A program made the translations under genes and the position numbers. This document shows positions 28,391-42,211 of a stretch of DNA of 64,000 bases, piece by piece; positions within the stretch are counted from its first letter, which is position 1, and the number at the start of each line of letters is the position of its first letter. The stretch spans positions 10,402,147 through 10,466,146 of the forward strand of contig OX030955.1 in assembly GCA_943735955.1 (NCBI GenBank), written 5' to 3'. The notes under the pieces were generated by a model, which worked only from the letters and a program-made list of their open reading frames with translations, searched no databases and was not told where the DNA came from. Source of the DNA: Piscicola geometra. Lineage: Eukaryota > Annelida > Clitellata > Hirudinida > Piscicolidae.

Positions 28391-31300
28391 AAGGAAGAGA
28401 TTAAAAGATCCAACTAAATAACGTTAAATATTTCACCATCTTTAGAAAACTTTAAAAAAGACACTGTGATGTGTTAGTCTTTCGCATGGGAGCTGTAGAA
28501 ACCACAATCTCGGAAAATCATTGTTTTTGTTTCAATTCTCAAACGAAAGTCAATTCTTTGTGCTATCAATAAAGAAACCATTAACAGAAAGCACTAAGAA
28601 TCACGAAAGCTCAAAGTCCACTGGTGCTTTTTGTGATCTTTTTTGTCTAAATGCTCTTTCCTTTTCTTCTTTAATCATTCCAGTCTTCTAGTTTTTTTGC
28701 AGATTATTTTCTATGTCTCCATTTTGTTTTACTTTTTTTTGCCTTGACGCCGTTTTAATCGTTATTTTTGTATCGTTATGTGAGCATTGTCTATTGGAGC
28801 AGTAAGATTTATTTTTTCAGTCGTTAGCATTAAAAAGGATATTTCTTTTCCAGCCATAAAAGTTTTATTTTGACTGTTATTGAGCGTGTGCTTTTATATG
28901 AGTTCCAAGCGGACTGACTGAGCAGTTTCGCTTGGCCTGGAGGTTAAGTTTTGTTTATCACTGTTCCACCAATTCTCCAAAACCTCGCAGTTTTTTGAAT
29001 CTAAAAAATATGATTTAAATGCGTTATTAAAAACTGCGTTCGTTATCTATTATTGCCACTGTTTGTTTTATTTGAGATTATTTTGATTTAAATTTGTATC
29101 ACTATTATTTTAAAAGTAACTTTAAATTATATCACAAGTCATTATATTATTTTCATTCTATTCTTCTTCGTCTTCTTCTTGTTCATTTCCAATCGTTCTT
29201 CGCCAATTACCTCGCACACGGGCATTGTTATTTACTCTCAAAATCATTCACACTGGCGCTTATGACTGGTATGGGAAGCTCTTATCACTGAGTATAAAGC
29301 TTGTAACTATTGGCCTTTTTGTTATGCTTTTATGTATCTATTTAAATAATGTATTATATAAAATCTTGTATTTAAACCATTTATACTATACATATACCTC
29401 TCTCTCTCAAACAACCTCTCATTAATAGTAATGATTTTCCAAATTAACACTAATCTGATGCCAAAAACGTGCCACATATGAGTCGCTTGGCTTTTTGTTG
29501 CATTCATGCGTGTGGTCTTGATTGTTAATCAAAATACTCGTGGTCTAGAAGCTCTCTGGCTAGACGCCACTTCAAGAAAAGTCGATAACGCATCGTATTG
29601 TTTTATTCAGTTTGTCTTTTACGCAACAGCTCAAAGAGGGGTTACTCACCACGAAGAAACCCTGTTTTCTAATGACGGTGTCGAATAGGGCTTCTATAAT
29701 CCGTCCTCGCAGACGCCAACTCACTTACATTTGCAGCACGCACAAAAAACGAGCACTGACAGACACAGTTTATTGCAATTGTAATGCCGACAAAACATTG
29801 ACAAAGGCATTTGTCGTTAAATATGCATGCGTGCATTCGCAGTGTGTTCCTTGCTTTATGCGTCTTGCGCTAGAACCATGCCATCGTTAATTCAAAAAAG
29901 AGCTAACTCTAATATTATTTATTTATTAGCTTAAATGCTCATATTTTTAGTTGAAATGTATATTAAATTATTCATATTTGGTTCTTTTATTATTTTATTT
30001 TGATAAAACGTTTAGAATCTTTTCATTAAATGATCAACGTATGGAAAAACTTGTTAACCTGCAGTTTGAGGCGAGGATTTTGAGCAGAAGATTGGAATTA
30101 GGATTAAAAGGGCTGCAACAAGGTTCATCATAAATGGAGATGAGGCAATGAAATTCCAGTTGGTTCACAAACGTTCACACTTTATTGAAAAAATATAAGC
30201 TGTTTTCTAGATTACTTTGGAAGGTTTCTGGCTTTGACGATCTTTAATCACATTTCTCATTTTATTTCACTTTTTTCTTTTTCTGCTTTTTTTTCTTTAC
30301 TAATCATTTGAAGATTCAAATTGGTGCCATATTATTTTTGATAATTTAAAATAATGAATATTTACTGTTTTTTATTATATTTTGTTTCTCCATTTAAATT
30401 GTGAGCAATCAAAACTTTAATTTTAATTGTTTTCGACACCAGAAAACAGAGGAAATATGAAATTTGTCATTTTAAAACATATTTCCAACTAAATTTTAAC
30501 ACTATATCATACAACAACATATAAATTTGTTGTTTTGACTTTTAAAAAATAACTTTTAAATTTAGATCTGATAACTTATAAAAGCAATCTTTACATTCAA
30601 CATCGAGTAAATCTTCTTTTTGGCAGTTTAAAATATCTGAAAATATTTTTCACTTATAAAGCTACAAACACCACACTAAAACTTGCGATTTTCAATAGAT
30701 TAATCAACACCACAACATTCCACCTTCGACGGTTTTATACTCTATTACGACCATACATACATTTGCTCTACGTGCACCCGGCACAGTCCGGCGTTTAAAG
30801 TTTAGCGCTAAAATTAGTATTTATTTTTACTTTTACTTTTACTAAATAAATGAAATTTATATATTTACTTTTGATCTTTTGAAGTTTTTCGATTTCAATG
30901 AAAAATGTATCTTAAATAACATCATAAACGTTATAATTTATTGAATTTAAGCAGCTATCAAAATATTTCGATAAGGCTTATTTAATTTACTAAATCAATT
31001 GTTGAGAAGTATTTTCAAATATTATATTTTCATACAATTTCAACATCTTTTAAAATCTGTAAATTGTTACAAAATATCAATGAACTGTTCTATCAAATGT
31101 GGTCTCATGATTATTTTTTTGGCTATCGTAAGTGAACTTTGCTCATATAAACATATAACCGATAAACAAGATGGATGTTTGTCTTTTATAGAATGCTTGT
31201 CAGGTATTTTTGAGAAGTGGTGGTGCGCGAACACTGCTATAAAAGGCCATTAATTGATTTCTTCGATGCTTTCCCTAAATAGAACTCAGACGATGTGAAA

Positions 31301-32796
31301 TGCCTACATTCTTTTCTGTTAAACCTTTTAATAAATAATTGTATTCAAATTAAGTTTTTTTTTAAACCCAGAACAATTTATTTTAATGTTTAAAATTTGA
31401 ATACAGAATTAATGTTAACAATATCTCAGTCAATTTCAGTAATTATTGAACCTTCCCTGTATATTCATTGTCTGCGCATTTCATTCAGAGAATCTAGCCT
31501 TTGTTTTGGTTAATTGACTTTTTAAATTGAGTTCTAAATCATTTACGAGCATTTTAAAATTTCACAATGCTCATCGAACTGCATCCAAATTAATTGCTGG
31601 AGTTTTTAGTTTAGCAAAATAATAATTTTAAATTTTCTCAAACACTGAGTTTCAACTTTCAAAAATTTATTCGTAGTCTTTCTAGAACACATTTTTCGTC
31701 TAAATCCTCGTGTTTTTGTTTGTCTGTACGCCTATCATTTAATTTTTGTGTGTGTCTGTGCGTATGTGTGCGATGCACACACTGTGCATGGTAGAGATTT
31801 TTAATCAACTGAATACCCTCTGAAATCTCGCCATAACGTGCAAAATAAATGAAAATCTCACCTGGTATTCTACTTACATTTATAATTAGTCATTCGCCAG
31901 GCATAGAATATACAAATGTATACGCCTAGACACATAAACACAAGTACATATGGCTCTGGAAGTCTTTGCAGTACTTATTGCTTTCTCTCACGAAAGCACT
32001 TCAAAGTTTCCATGTGATGTGGGCGAATGTATACATAATCTTCTTTTATTTGTGTTTAATTATGAGACGTCGGTCTTCAATAAGCATTCAAAAGTCATAA
32101 GAGCGTGTCATTATTTATTTATTCTTGCTGAATTGAAGTATCATTTTTGCATTTTAATTTTTACTTTTTTACATTTTGGAATCATCCGAATCTCACTCGC
32201 TCTTCAGCATCTTGTTCGTTTGTACTTTTCTCAAGTATATTATCAGTATTCATCTTTTGCTATCTCATTTCAATCATATTCAAATTTTTAGTTATTTCTA
32301 TTTTAATTATTTGTAACAAATATTTTTTTTGGGAAAAAATAACGTGTCCATTTACTTCAAAATGTAATGACAACTCGAAATGCTTTTAGGCTATAACAAA
32401 AAACTAAAAATATGTTTAAAAAAATAAAGCCGCGCCTTACTCAGTCTTAAAATTTCAAAACTAAAATTTTTGTCACACTAATCTGCAAAATCATGATTTG
32501 AAAGAGATTTATGGGTCTCGATTATTTCACACTTCTTTTTGTGTTAATATATTTACAATGATTTATTTCATATAAGTAATGAGGCAAATTATATTATATA
32601 ATAATCGGTTTTAATTAATTTTCTTATTTATATAACTAAAGTTTTTCTTTCAAAGCTCGAAGTCCTTCTGTTTTTAAACCCATCTTTGTCTACAGTCCCT
32701 ACCGATTAGGTATATGACTTGATAAATAAATTCTGCTAAATCAAATTAAGCAAAAACACATTATTATTGTTTTAAAAGATCACATAATTTTTTTTA

Positions 32797-32840
32797 TATA
32801 GTTTGCATAAGATGCATATTATGCATAAATGCAAACTATA
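32797..32840. repeat. Inverted repeat with octamer-like words
   Basis: TATAGTTTGCAT and ATGCAAACTATA form a 12-bp outer stem and ATGCATA/TATGCAT a further inner stem. ATGCAAA is close to the POU octamer ATGCAAAT. Whether it binds anything is unknown. Confidence 0.5.
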
Positions 32841-35319
32841 ACAATTATAGTGCTTTTTTTTTTTTTTTTTCAAAAACACTAAAGAATTTTGCTATGTTTA
32901 CTATTCTTATATAAAAATTCATCTAATTTTAGTATGCAATTTTATTTTTCAAAAATTATTTTTTCAAGTTTTATGCATATGTGCAAACTTAAATTTTTTA
33001 AATGCTTTTTTTCGAATTTTAAAAATGTGATATGGTTTTGTGTTTTTGCAATAAAATAACTCATCTAGTGATGATTTATTCTAAAAGTAAATTTCTGAAA
33101 TTATATATCTGATATCTATACACGAACAAAGGCATGTTTGAATAGAACGGGTTTGTCATTAGAATAGTTGAAATCGACTTGGATACAAACGTGCTCAGAT
33201 AAAATCCGACTCATTGCCCTGCAGTGCATGTAACTAAAAAATCCACGATTGCGAGCGCCTCTCTAGGGGAATGTCAAGCAGCGTCTTTGATGAAAACATC
33301 CGCCAAAACGAATCTTCTTTTTTTGTTCGCATCCCTATTGAGACCAGCACGCCATCAGATGGAAAAGCAACATTAATCATCACTTGAGAACTGTTTTTCT
33401 CAAGAAAATCATTTATTTATGTTACTCCGTCTGCAAACTCTTGAACAACCTATGTAAGCCTAAGTGACATTTCTGATAGACGGTATCAACCTTTGGATAC
33501 TGGTGAATTTTTAAAGAGAGACATTTATACCAATTGCTGTGTTTTTATATTTTCCAATTTTTCCACTACTATTTTTCTTTTTCTGACCTTCAAGCTTTTT
33601 CAAGACAGACATTTTGAAGGGCAATGGCTTCACGTCATGACAACAAACTCGAAGCTAAATCCTGTCAATGGAGCTTTTCATGTTGCTCTTTTTATGACCT
33701 GAAGCATCTCATTTGTGCGCAGTTTCCGACTTTAAAAAATTGATTTTGCATTGCCATCTTTCAAAGCCTTCCAACCCACACACTTTTTTATTTCAAGCGA
33801 CCTTCTCAAGGAATACGCTAACATTTGTTCCTTCCTTCTTTTACATTTATAAAGTTTTTGCTTGTTTCATTGTATTCTTCTAGTTTGACGTTCCATTTTG
33901 TTAATCCCGCAAGCAATTAAAAAGTAGTCAACTCGCTGAGCTGTTTCAAAATGGAACAGTCTTCTAGTCTAATTGATTGTGCATCTCTACCTTTGAAAGA
34001 ACTCCTTTTTTGGTTCTTCAGACTTTTCGTTGCTTTTTAGAGCAACCAGCGCTTAATAAAGGCTTCAATTCCCAATTTTTCAATTAAATGTAGGTTTTAT
34101 TTGGTTTTTAAAACGTAATTACTTTTCACTTCATAGTGATGTATTTTTGTAGATCGATTAGCTGGTTGTTTTAATGACTTTTTAATATTATATTAAACAA
34201 ATATAAAAGACTTTATTAACAATAACAGACTGCTAGTTTTAAAATAACATTTCAGAATAATAATATCTTTATTAAAAAACAAATTAAAACACGACTGGAA
34301 CCTGTGAAATGTTGTTGTGGGTTGTAGTGGTATTAGAAATTCATTCATGGTTGCAGTAGGGGGAATTGTCTAAAGATATGAGAAGGTTCTATTTTAATGG
34401 GAATATATTACGGTATTTTACGATGAAATATTGTAGGATAAAATCAATAAAAGTGTTTTATAGGTAGAGTCGACTCTTACGGGGTTTTGACTGAAAATAG
34501 AATCAACGACGAAACATTTACACTCTCAAACCCGGAACATGGTAGTTCCAATTGTATAATTACACCGTCATTGATAGATTTTTTCGTAATATCCATCTTA
34601 TTTACTTTTCTATTTAAGAATTAAGCTGGAAACTTCATTACACCAATCCTCAAAGTCGTTTCTGAAACTGAAAAGTATGAGGTACAAGTGAAAATCATGA
34701 ATTATTTTTTTTTCAATTAAAGTGAAAAATATATTTTTATTGGTGTTTTCCAAAAAGTTGGAATAACAAAATTATATTTTATTTTATTATTAAAATTATT
34801 TAGACAAATTCAAGTTTAAATTTAAACAATTAATCAAATCATAAATGAATACTTTTGATTTTAAACATTTTCAAAAGCTGTGAACACTCCTCTGCTTCCT
34901 TTTCATTTCAAGATCATCCTCAATCTCCTCGACCACATGGCATCCCAGCAGACGACACTGCCGCCAAGCAATCCACTTCATCAAGCATCAGGCAAGAATT
35001 ATGAAATATGTCGTCGCAAAACATTAATACTTCTAATGCAGAAGCAAGCCTTCACGCGATGGAGTCACGAAAGCACTGAGAATTCAAGGGGTGAGTGAAA
35101 AGTTCTCAAAAGAAGATGGTGGAACGAAGTGCGAATGGGTGGTTGAACAGTTAACGTCTCGCGGCTTGTATCCATTAGTCATGGCAAGATTCTCAAACAC
35201 CCTAATAGGCGAAAGTTAGAATAGGATAGATAGGTCCGCCAAGAGCAAGTCTCATGGTTAAAATAAATTATGCCTAGAATCTATAAAAATGTCAATGATG
35301 TCATTTAAAAATTATCTTA

Positions 35320-35400
35320 ACGGACTGCCTAGTCTTAAACAGCTCTCGGCTTGACCAATGGTTAATGGTCCGAGGCTAAAATGCAACAGATGCCATAAAG
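35320..35400 (+). mobile_element. Possible diverged tRNA-like SINE fragment
   Basis: TTGACCAATGG..GGTCCGAGG..ATGCAACAGATGCC parallels the B-box side of the repeat at 14246-14350 (TTGACCAACGG..GGTTCGAGTGCAACTGAG). Divergence is high. Confidence 0.25.
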
Positions 35401-36289
35401 TTATTGAAGTTTTAAATGCTTTAACTGTGACGGAAATTATTTGACTTTTTTCCCTTTACTATTTTTCCAATTGTATTTATAGCTTAAAATTTTTCTTTTT
35501 ACTTTTTTTAACATTTTAAAATGGAAAATAGTTCCATCTTAAACCTTATTTATTTTACTGTATAATTTAGTTGTTTTATATCCATAAATTAAAGATACAA
35601 CGTTCTTAGTAAGGGGGTTAAAAAACAATTTTGATTTATCAAATTTCATATAAGATATTATTTGAAACATTTGTTGTTTATAACTTATAAGTATCAATAT
35701 AATCAACAAAATGATTTATTTACGAATATATATTATGAATATGAAATATAGAAAATAAGTTTAAAGAAACTTTGAAATGATTAACTTTTACTTTTTTAAT
35801 AGTTTAATTTTCCAGAACAACGCTTTGCGTCAAAGACTCTTTTCAATAATCTATTTATAACATTTAAAAAAACATGCAAATTGGACCAGTTTATAATAAC
35901 GACCTATAATAAGAGAAGCATAAGAAAAATTAGAAATTCGTTATGTCTACTTGAAACATGGTTCACTAGATTATTTCATGAATATTTAATATTGGAAGTT
36001 GGTACTTTTGATGAAACCCCCCCCCCCCCACACCCAAAAAACTAATTCGAAGATTTAGGCTTAAGCCTCAGCGTTTTCTAATAAAAATAAACCATTGGAT
36101 AATTTAATTTACTCAAATTTTACGATAATAAGGTTACTTAATATAATATTATGAAAACTATAAAAAAATATTTGTGTCGTCCACACTACACTGGGCTTCA
36201 GCAGTGGCATGAATAAAGTTCTGCAGTTGGTTAAAACGGATTAAGGATATGTCAGGTTTCACAAAGTTTAATGGTGGAAATAAAAACTT

Positions 36290-36456
36290 ATAGTTCAGTT
36301 GAACAGGCCCTTGACATGCGTCTTCGGCAGGTGGCTCTCAAGCTCAGCCAAACCCTGGAACAGATTCAATGAGTTTCTTCTTGGTCTTGAAACCCGTCCG
36401 GGTTTACGCCACGTTAATAACACTCGGTGTTGTATTGTATTGTATTGTTTTTTTTC
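36290..36456 (+). mobile_element. SINE with (TTGTA)n tail
   Basis: A GC-richer block of about 140 bp contains GGTCTTGAAACCC, a possible degenerate B box. It ends GGGTTTACGCCACGTTAATA, then TTGTATTGTATTGTATTG and a T run. The end matches the piece at 22957-23004. The 5' boundary is not certain. Confidence 0.6.
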
Positions 36457-36744
36457 TACCTTGAGAAAAAAATGGTATATAGTGTGCTGTATTTTTTTAA
36501 AAAACAAGCTCGGATTTTTTCCAAGGCAACAACAGTTTTTATTCACCACTTGAATGATCTCACTGAGATCTCAAGCCAGAACCCACAAATAAACATTCGC
36601 CTAACCTGTCTAGTCAGAGAAGTTATAGAACTTTCCTATTTCAAGTTGTTCTGGTGGTGTTTTCCTGCTTGGATGTGCATTTGGTGTCAGAAGCAGCAAT
36701 TGAGCACTTGGAGTAAGTCTATAAGTTAATTTCACTTATGCAGC

Positions 36745-37043
36745 CCCATCTCAAGACGGTTTTAGATAGGAAAAAGAAAGACTAGAACATTGATAAAGAG
36801 GCTTTACCTATGGAGTACCCAATCAGTGAGCAGGCTTCGGAAATTGATGACACTCTTGTTCACAACCTTGTAATAGAGAGTCAGCGTAGTAAAGTGAACA
36901 ATAGACTGAATAAACTAGTAAATTGAATGCAGTCAGTAGATCCATTACCCTACAAAAGAGCCAGCTGCCTAGGGATGGACAGATCCCGTCTTTCGGAGGC
37001 TTCAAAGCAACGGGTCAAGCAAAAAAAGTCAAAACTTAGCTAG
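36745..37043 (+). pseudogene. Unidentified coding remnant
   Basis: One frame reads like ordinary protein for about 100 codons: KTVLDRKKKD, then MEYPISEQASEIDDTLVHNL and ESQRSKVNNRLNKLV. A TGA at 36924-36926 interrupts it, and it continues MQSVDPLPYKRASCLGMDRS to TAG at 37041. A second interruption (TAG) precedes the ATG at 36810. I do not recognise the family. It might be a processed pseudogene or part of a transposon captured beside the SINE at 36290. Confidence 0.3.
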
Positions 37044-37049
37044 AGTAAA

Positions 37050-39546
37050 AAAAAAGCTAAGTTTAAAAAAAGCTAGTTTATTGAAAAAACTGAAAAAGAA
37101 TAGAACTTTTAGGCTTGTTGAAAAAAAAAGAGGATCCTTTCATTGAAAACAAAAAAGTATTTTTAAAAATTATTAATGAATTTATCAACTAAGAAAGATT
37201 AAAATATATTTATAAAACAAAAAAGTTTCACAAGTTTTAAAAAATATGTTTTTCTAGTGAATAATAGGTTTAACATCTCCCATATTGTGTTTTTTTAAAC
37301 GCGGGTAGGGGGGTTATTTTTTTTCATGAAAAATTAATTTTTGTGTCAAACTTCTTGTATTGTTAGTGTTAATCATGTTCTAGGTGGGCGTTTTGAAATT
37401 TTGAAATCGATGATTATGCCCTCCTACAATAATGAAGACTAAAAAAAGGTTTTCGAAAAATGGGAACTACTCAAATTAATTAATCTTTACAACTTTAAAT
37501 TTTAATTAAATATTCATTCCAAAATTGAACAAAGGAAAAAACGTACTTTGCAATATTTTATTAATTTTAGCGTATGACCAGTTTAACTTCCAATACGTCG
37601 TTCAAAACGATGTTTAAAAAACTTTTTGAACAACATTTTATTAAATATAATAAAAACGTTAAAATGACGTTGAACTGCAATAATATATTTTATTGATAAT
37701 TTGGTTTAAAGCTTTGTACTTAAGCTTTTTTGTCTACTTTAGATAGTTATGATATAGTTATGTTGTGAAAAAATTATTTTAGGTTATTTAAATAAAAACT
37801 AAATATGTGCAATTCAATATTATGATTTTTATCTTGGTTTGCATGATAAAGAAATTAACAGCTCTGTTAATAATTACTAAATTTTGTCATTATTATTATT
37901 ATTTATATTAATACCAGTATATCTTTTTTTAAACACTCTTTTGGTGGGTGAGTGATCATGTTTGTCGTAGATGGGTTGCAAAATGCAAAAAGGTTTTTTA
38001 AAATATGCTTGAACCTGAATTTTATTGTGAATAAAAATCAGAATCTTTAAATATTTTTTAAATAATTTGATTGAGAACGTCAAAAGCACTTTCCAAAGAT
38101 TTAATCCACTCCATCATTCTTAGCTAGAATTTTTTCAAACCTATACTAACCTATCAAACAAATTTACTTGAAAATTGAAATCTTTATAATGATCTATACA
38201 TTTTAAGGATTCAATTATCCAACTGTGAAGTTGAAAATAATTGTTAAGCTTAAAATAATTTTTTCGGAAAATTCTTACATAAAAAAATGTTTCGTCAAAA
38301 ATAATTCAATTTTCGAATTTGCATTATTTTGTATAAATTATATTTTTGGCTTTCAAATTCGAGTTTTTTAAGAAAATCAATACCTCAGAGTTTCCAAGCT
38401 CAACGTTACATCCGTTTAATTCCATTTAAGTAGCAAATGCATTCTTCATATAATGATCGAAAAAATTATTTTTGAATACTCTTTAGATTTTAAGCTCAGA
38501 TTTGCAACAGATTTCATTGATTTTTTTACAAATATTGTATGTTCAAAGAAAAGGGTCGTTTTTAATGCTTTTCTCGAATAGAGCTCTTGGAAAAGCAAGG
38601 AATTTACCTGGAGTTCTACGAAAGATTTATCCTTATATTCAAATATCAATTCATTTCTTTTTCAAAAAAATTAAATTTTTATGCAAATATTTTTGTAGGT
38701 TGAAAAAAATTATTTTCTAATAGTCTCGAAAGTTGTTTTTTATTGTTTTTTTTAATTTTTTTTATATATCAAATTAAAAGTTCTCTTAAAACACCGATAT
38801 TGTGCCTAAAGTGAGAAATCAATTTGAAGGACATGAAATAATTTTAATTGTTCACTCCACCTTTCTATTTCATGAAAAAAAAAGCTTCAAACATCCAACA
38901 GATTGTTGAAGATAGACAAATTCCTCAGTTTCTTTAATCACCAACTAAACCCCGTACACCTAGAAAAACTTTGCAACAATTATCTTAATTCTAACAGAAA
39001 ATAATTGGTATAGAAATGCATTTTTTGCGTTATTGTTTTAAAAGACGATTTTTTGTGTACCTATTGTACGTATAAAAAATTGTTTTTATTGCATAGACAG
39101 TGTATTTAAAAAAGACTATTGAGATAGGTTTTATACCTATGGCATTTATAAATATTTCAAATTAAATATATTCTATCTTTTAAAATATTTATTGCAAGGA
39201 AATTTCTTTTTAACAGTACTCTGATAATAAAATTTGAATTGGATTAGGTAATTTCTTGAGGAATAAAGTTTTTCAGAAACGCACTTAAGCAGAGAAACCT
39301 TAATGGCACTAAAAGCAGGAACATGTGAGAATTTAAACCGCTATATAAAGATACCCATTAATTTATACACCTTCAAACCCTCACACAGGGGTATAGCAAT
39401 GCTTCTGCTCAATATCAACTTTTTAACCAAATATTACTTTTCTCGATCTAACCTTTACTCTAACTCTAACAATTTTATTTGAAAAAATCTTACTCTAAAT
39501 TTTTGGACGTTACCAAAAGGAAACGAATCGGCATATGGGTTGGAAC
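37050..39546. other. Gene-free AT-rich sequence
   Basis: Nothing recognised between the coding remnant and the hAT element. Confidence 0.5.
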
Positions 39547-40482
39547 TAGAGGTCGGACATGGACGATTTTTCATTCCCGGTCCCGTCCCGTTCCCGAAAT
39601 TTGTTTTCCCGTCCCGTCCCGTTCCCGATGGGACATCAGAATTTTGATTCCCGTCCCGTCCCGTTCCCGAAATTTTTTTTCCCGTCCCGTCCCGTTCCCG
39701 ATGGGACATCAGAATTTTGATTCCCGTCCCGTCCCGTTCCCGAAATAACCATAATTTGTTTTTTTTCTCAACGGCATTGCAGCTTGGTCTGGCTGTACAA
39801 AATAGAATTAAATTTTCTCTAATGAAAGTCTTGGTATTTATTTCTTTTCTATCCCAAACTTTTTTCCTATTATTCTTTCATACTGGGGATGCAACAGACA
39901 TGCTGTCATATGAATAAGATCAATGGCATCTTTTCTTTTGTCGAAATAATCAACTGAGCAATCATTTGGAAATTAATCATTCAAATTCAAAGTATTAATT
40001 TATAAAATTAAAATAATATAACTGACCAGTTTGATTTCATCTGAAAAGTTTTCATCATCACCCATTTGTTTTAATCTCCCTAATCTTTGGACTCGCCATA
40101 AGAACTTCAAATGTAGTGTTGGAGATTTCGACATTGGCAATGGTGGCTTCGTTATACATTTCTATTGCATTTAATACTTATTTTAAGTACGGAGTATCGA
40201 TGAAATAAAGATTTCCATACTTAAAAGTTTTTTGAAAAATCATTGTTAAAGAATCCAATCCCATTAACTTTTATTCCCGTTTTTCCCGTTCCCGATTCAA
40301 AAGTTGATTCCCGTTCCCGTCTTTTCCCGTTCCCAATTTGAATTTTGATTCCCGTTCCCGTTCCCGTCCTGAAAACCTATTCCCGGTTCCCGACTTTTCC
40401 CGTCCCGAAATTAATTTTCATTCCCGTTCCCGCGGGAGTCCCGCGGGTACCCGGTCAGATCGGGTACCCGGTCCGACCTCTA
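39547..40482. mobile_element. Non-autonomous hAT element A with CCCGTCCCG subterminal repeats
   Basis: A 936-bp element with perfect 12-bp inverted ends TAGAGGTCGGAC (39547-39558 and its complement at 40471-40482). A perfect 8-bp target duplication GTTGGAAC flanks it (39539-39546 and 40483-40490), diagnostic of hAT insertion. Next to both ends are arrays of CCCGTCCCGTTCCCG-type units, spaced by AGAATTTTGATT words (39575-39745, 40275-40440). The middle is homologous to element B at 60159-61472 in the opposite orientation, including GCAGCTTGGTCTGGCTGTAC. No intact transposase is present. Confidence 0.9.
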
Positions 40483-41319
40483 GTTGGAACAGAGACAAAA
40501 GTTCAAAACGCTCATACTTCACATGGGAGCATGAATAATCAAAAGAGACACTTGTCTGAAATGATGATATTTCCACTGGTTAAGCCTTAAGCCATTCAAA
40601 TTAGAGCCTAAACCCTTTTTCACCCGAAAAATGTTTAGATCTTGCAAATTTTGCTTTCCCACGTAATGCTGCGTCTTCGTTTTCACGGTCAAACCTATTT
40701 TTCTGCATAATCACTTTCACAAAACTGCAGTGACATACATTTATTTTTGTTGTAAATATATTGCGTTTGTGCTTGATTCAAATTTAGGATGTCTAAATCT
40801 AATTAATAACTTTATCAAATGAGCCTGAACAGGTTTCAAGAACAAGCTATCACAACTCATGTTCTGAAAACATTAATAAAAGCTTATTTTTAATGAAAAA
40901 ATTTTCAAATCTCCACATAAACTCGGTCAGCCTTCCGCCCCTTTCCCGCCAGGCCATTTAACTGTCTTTTTGACGTCTCTCATTCTCTTTGTTTCGCAGT
41001 TATTAACATTTAAACTCTAATTTAGTTTTTTTTTTCTGTTAAATAATTTTTTTCTAAATATTATATGTTATAGAATATTTTTTATAAACTTCCAATTTAC
41101 TTAATTTTGAAAATAACACCCTTGGGGATCTAATGTGCAATACATAGGGTGCATACAGATCTGTTTTCTGTTTTGAGATCGTTCAAGTTAACACCACTTT
41201 GTTATAACTCTTCAATTCATTGCGCTGAACTGTATTTTATTGTATCGCATTGGATTGCATTTCATTTAATTGAATTGACTTTCATTGAATGGCATTAAAT
41301 TTTTTTTCTCCATTTTTAT

Positions 41320-41404
41320 CTTATACAGTATAAGTATAAGTACATATATAAAACTTATACAGTATAAGTATAAGTATATATATATATAACTTATACAGTA
41401 TAAG
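41320..41404. repeat. Three copies of a 15-bp palindrome
   Basis: CTTATACAGTATAAG is a perfect palindrome around a central A. It occurs at 41320-41334, 41354-41368 and 41390-41404, separated by TA-rich spacers. It could be a slipped TA-rich tract or a clustered binding site. Confidence 0.8.
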
Positions 41405-42211
41405 TTATATTATACCGCATGGTATATATTTTCCAAAAGTTACGTTTTTGTTGTATTTTGTTTTATCATATTTTATCTCGTTAATTAAATAATTAATTAT
41501 AATAAAAATATAATTATTGTTTGTCATAAATAACACCAAAGACATTCTAGTTGCTAAAATTTATTTGTATACTAAAAGCACACACAAAAAAATTTTTAAT
41601 TGAAGGTGTCTGAACATTATGGGTGTCGGAACAATCTGATATTTCACAGTACTTATCGTCTTACCAAAGATTATAAAGTAGTTTAATCACTTGCTTTTTA
41701 TACATAAATTTAAAGAATATTTACATTTTTATAATCCGAAACGAGTGGAAAATATTTTAACGATTCAAGTGTAAAAATGTACAGAACATATGTAATGCTT
41801 GTCTTTCTAAGATTGTTTTGCAGATATTTCTTTTTGAGAAAACAGATTTTTTTTACATAATTATGATTCTCATCATTATCAAAATTCAATCATTCTTCTG
41901 GCTCTGTAGACTTGATTGGAAAAACTTTCAACTGCTAACTGATGAGAGAGCTTTTGATTAAATTCTTCATACACAAAATCAAAACAATGGTTACAGCTTG
42001 GTATGAGAGAGTTAAGTTGAAGGCATGTGACAATGAATAGGCTGCAGTCTTAGGCACTTCCTTGCCACATATACAAGCTCACTCTATTTTCCAGGAACAC
42101 ACACACCCACACCGAACTCCTGTGTTTGCCTTATCCATCCGTGTTTACAATCTTTGTGCACTTTTTGTGAAATATTTTTTTCTGCGTTCCTATAGACTAT
42201 AGGAAAATATT

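Larger units (their letters stand above)
27540..36140. other. Long gene-free region upstream of the SUEL-CUB gene
   Basis: The missing 5' exon of the minus-strand gene may lie here but I could not identify a signal-peptide exon with a suitable donor. The region holds a diverged 129-bp tandem duplication (27589-27800), a GTGTG array (28348-28390), a hairpin with POU-like octamers (32797-32840) and a possible SINE piece (35320-35400). No RNA gene is recognised. Confidence 0.45.

Noticed and set aside
34880..35098. GC-richer frame ending at a GTGAGT donor (35091)
   Set aside because: Possible first exon, but no partner exon or similarity was found and the alternative frame has an early stop.
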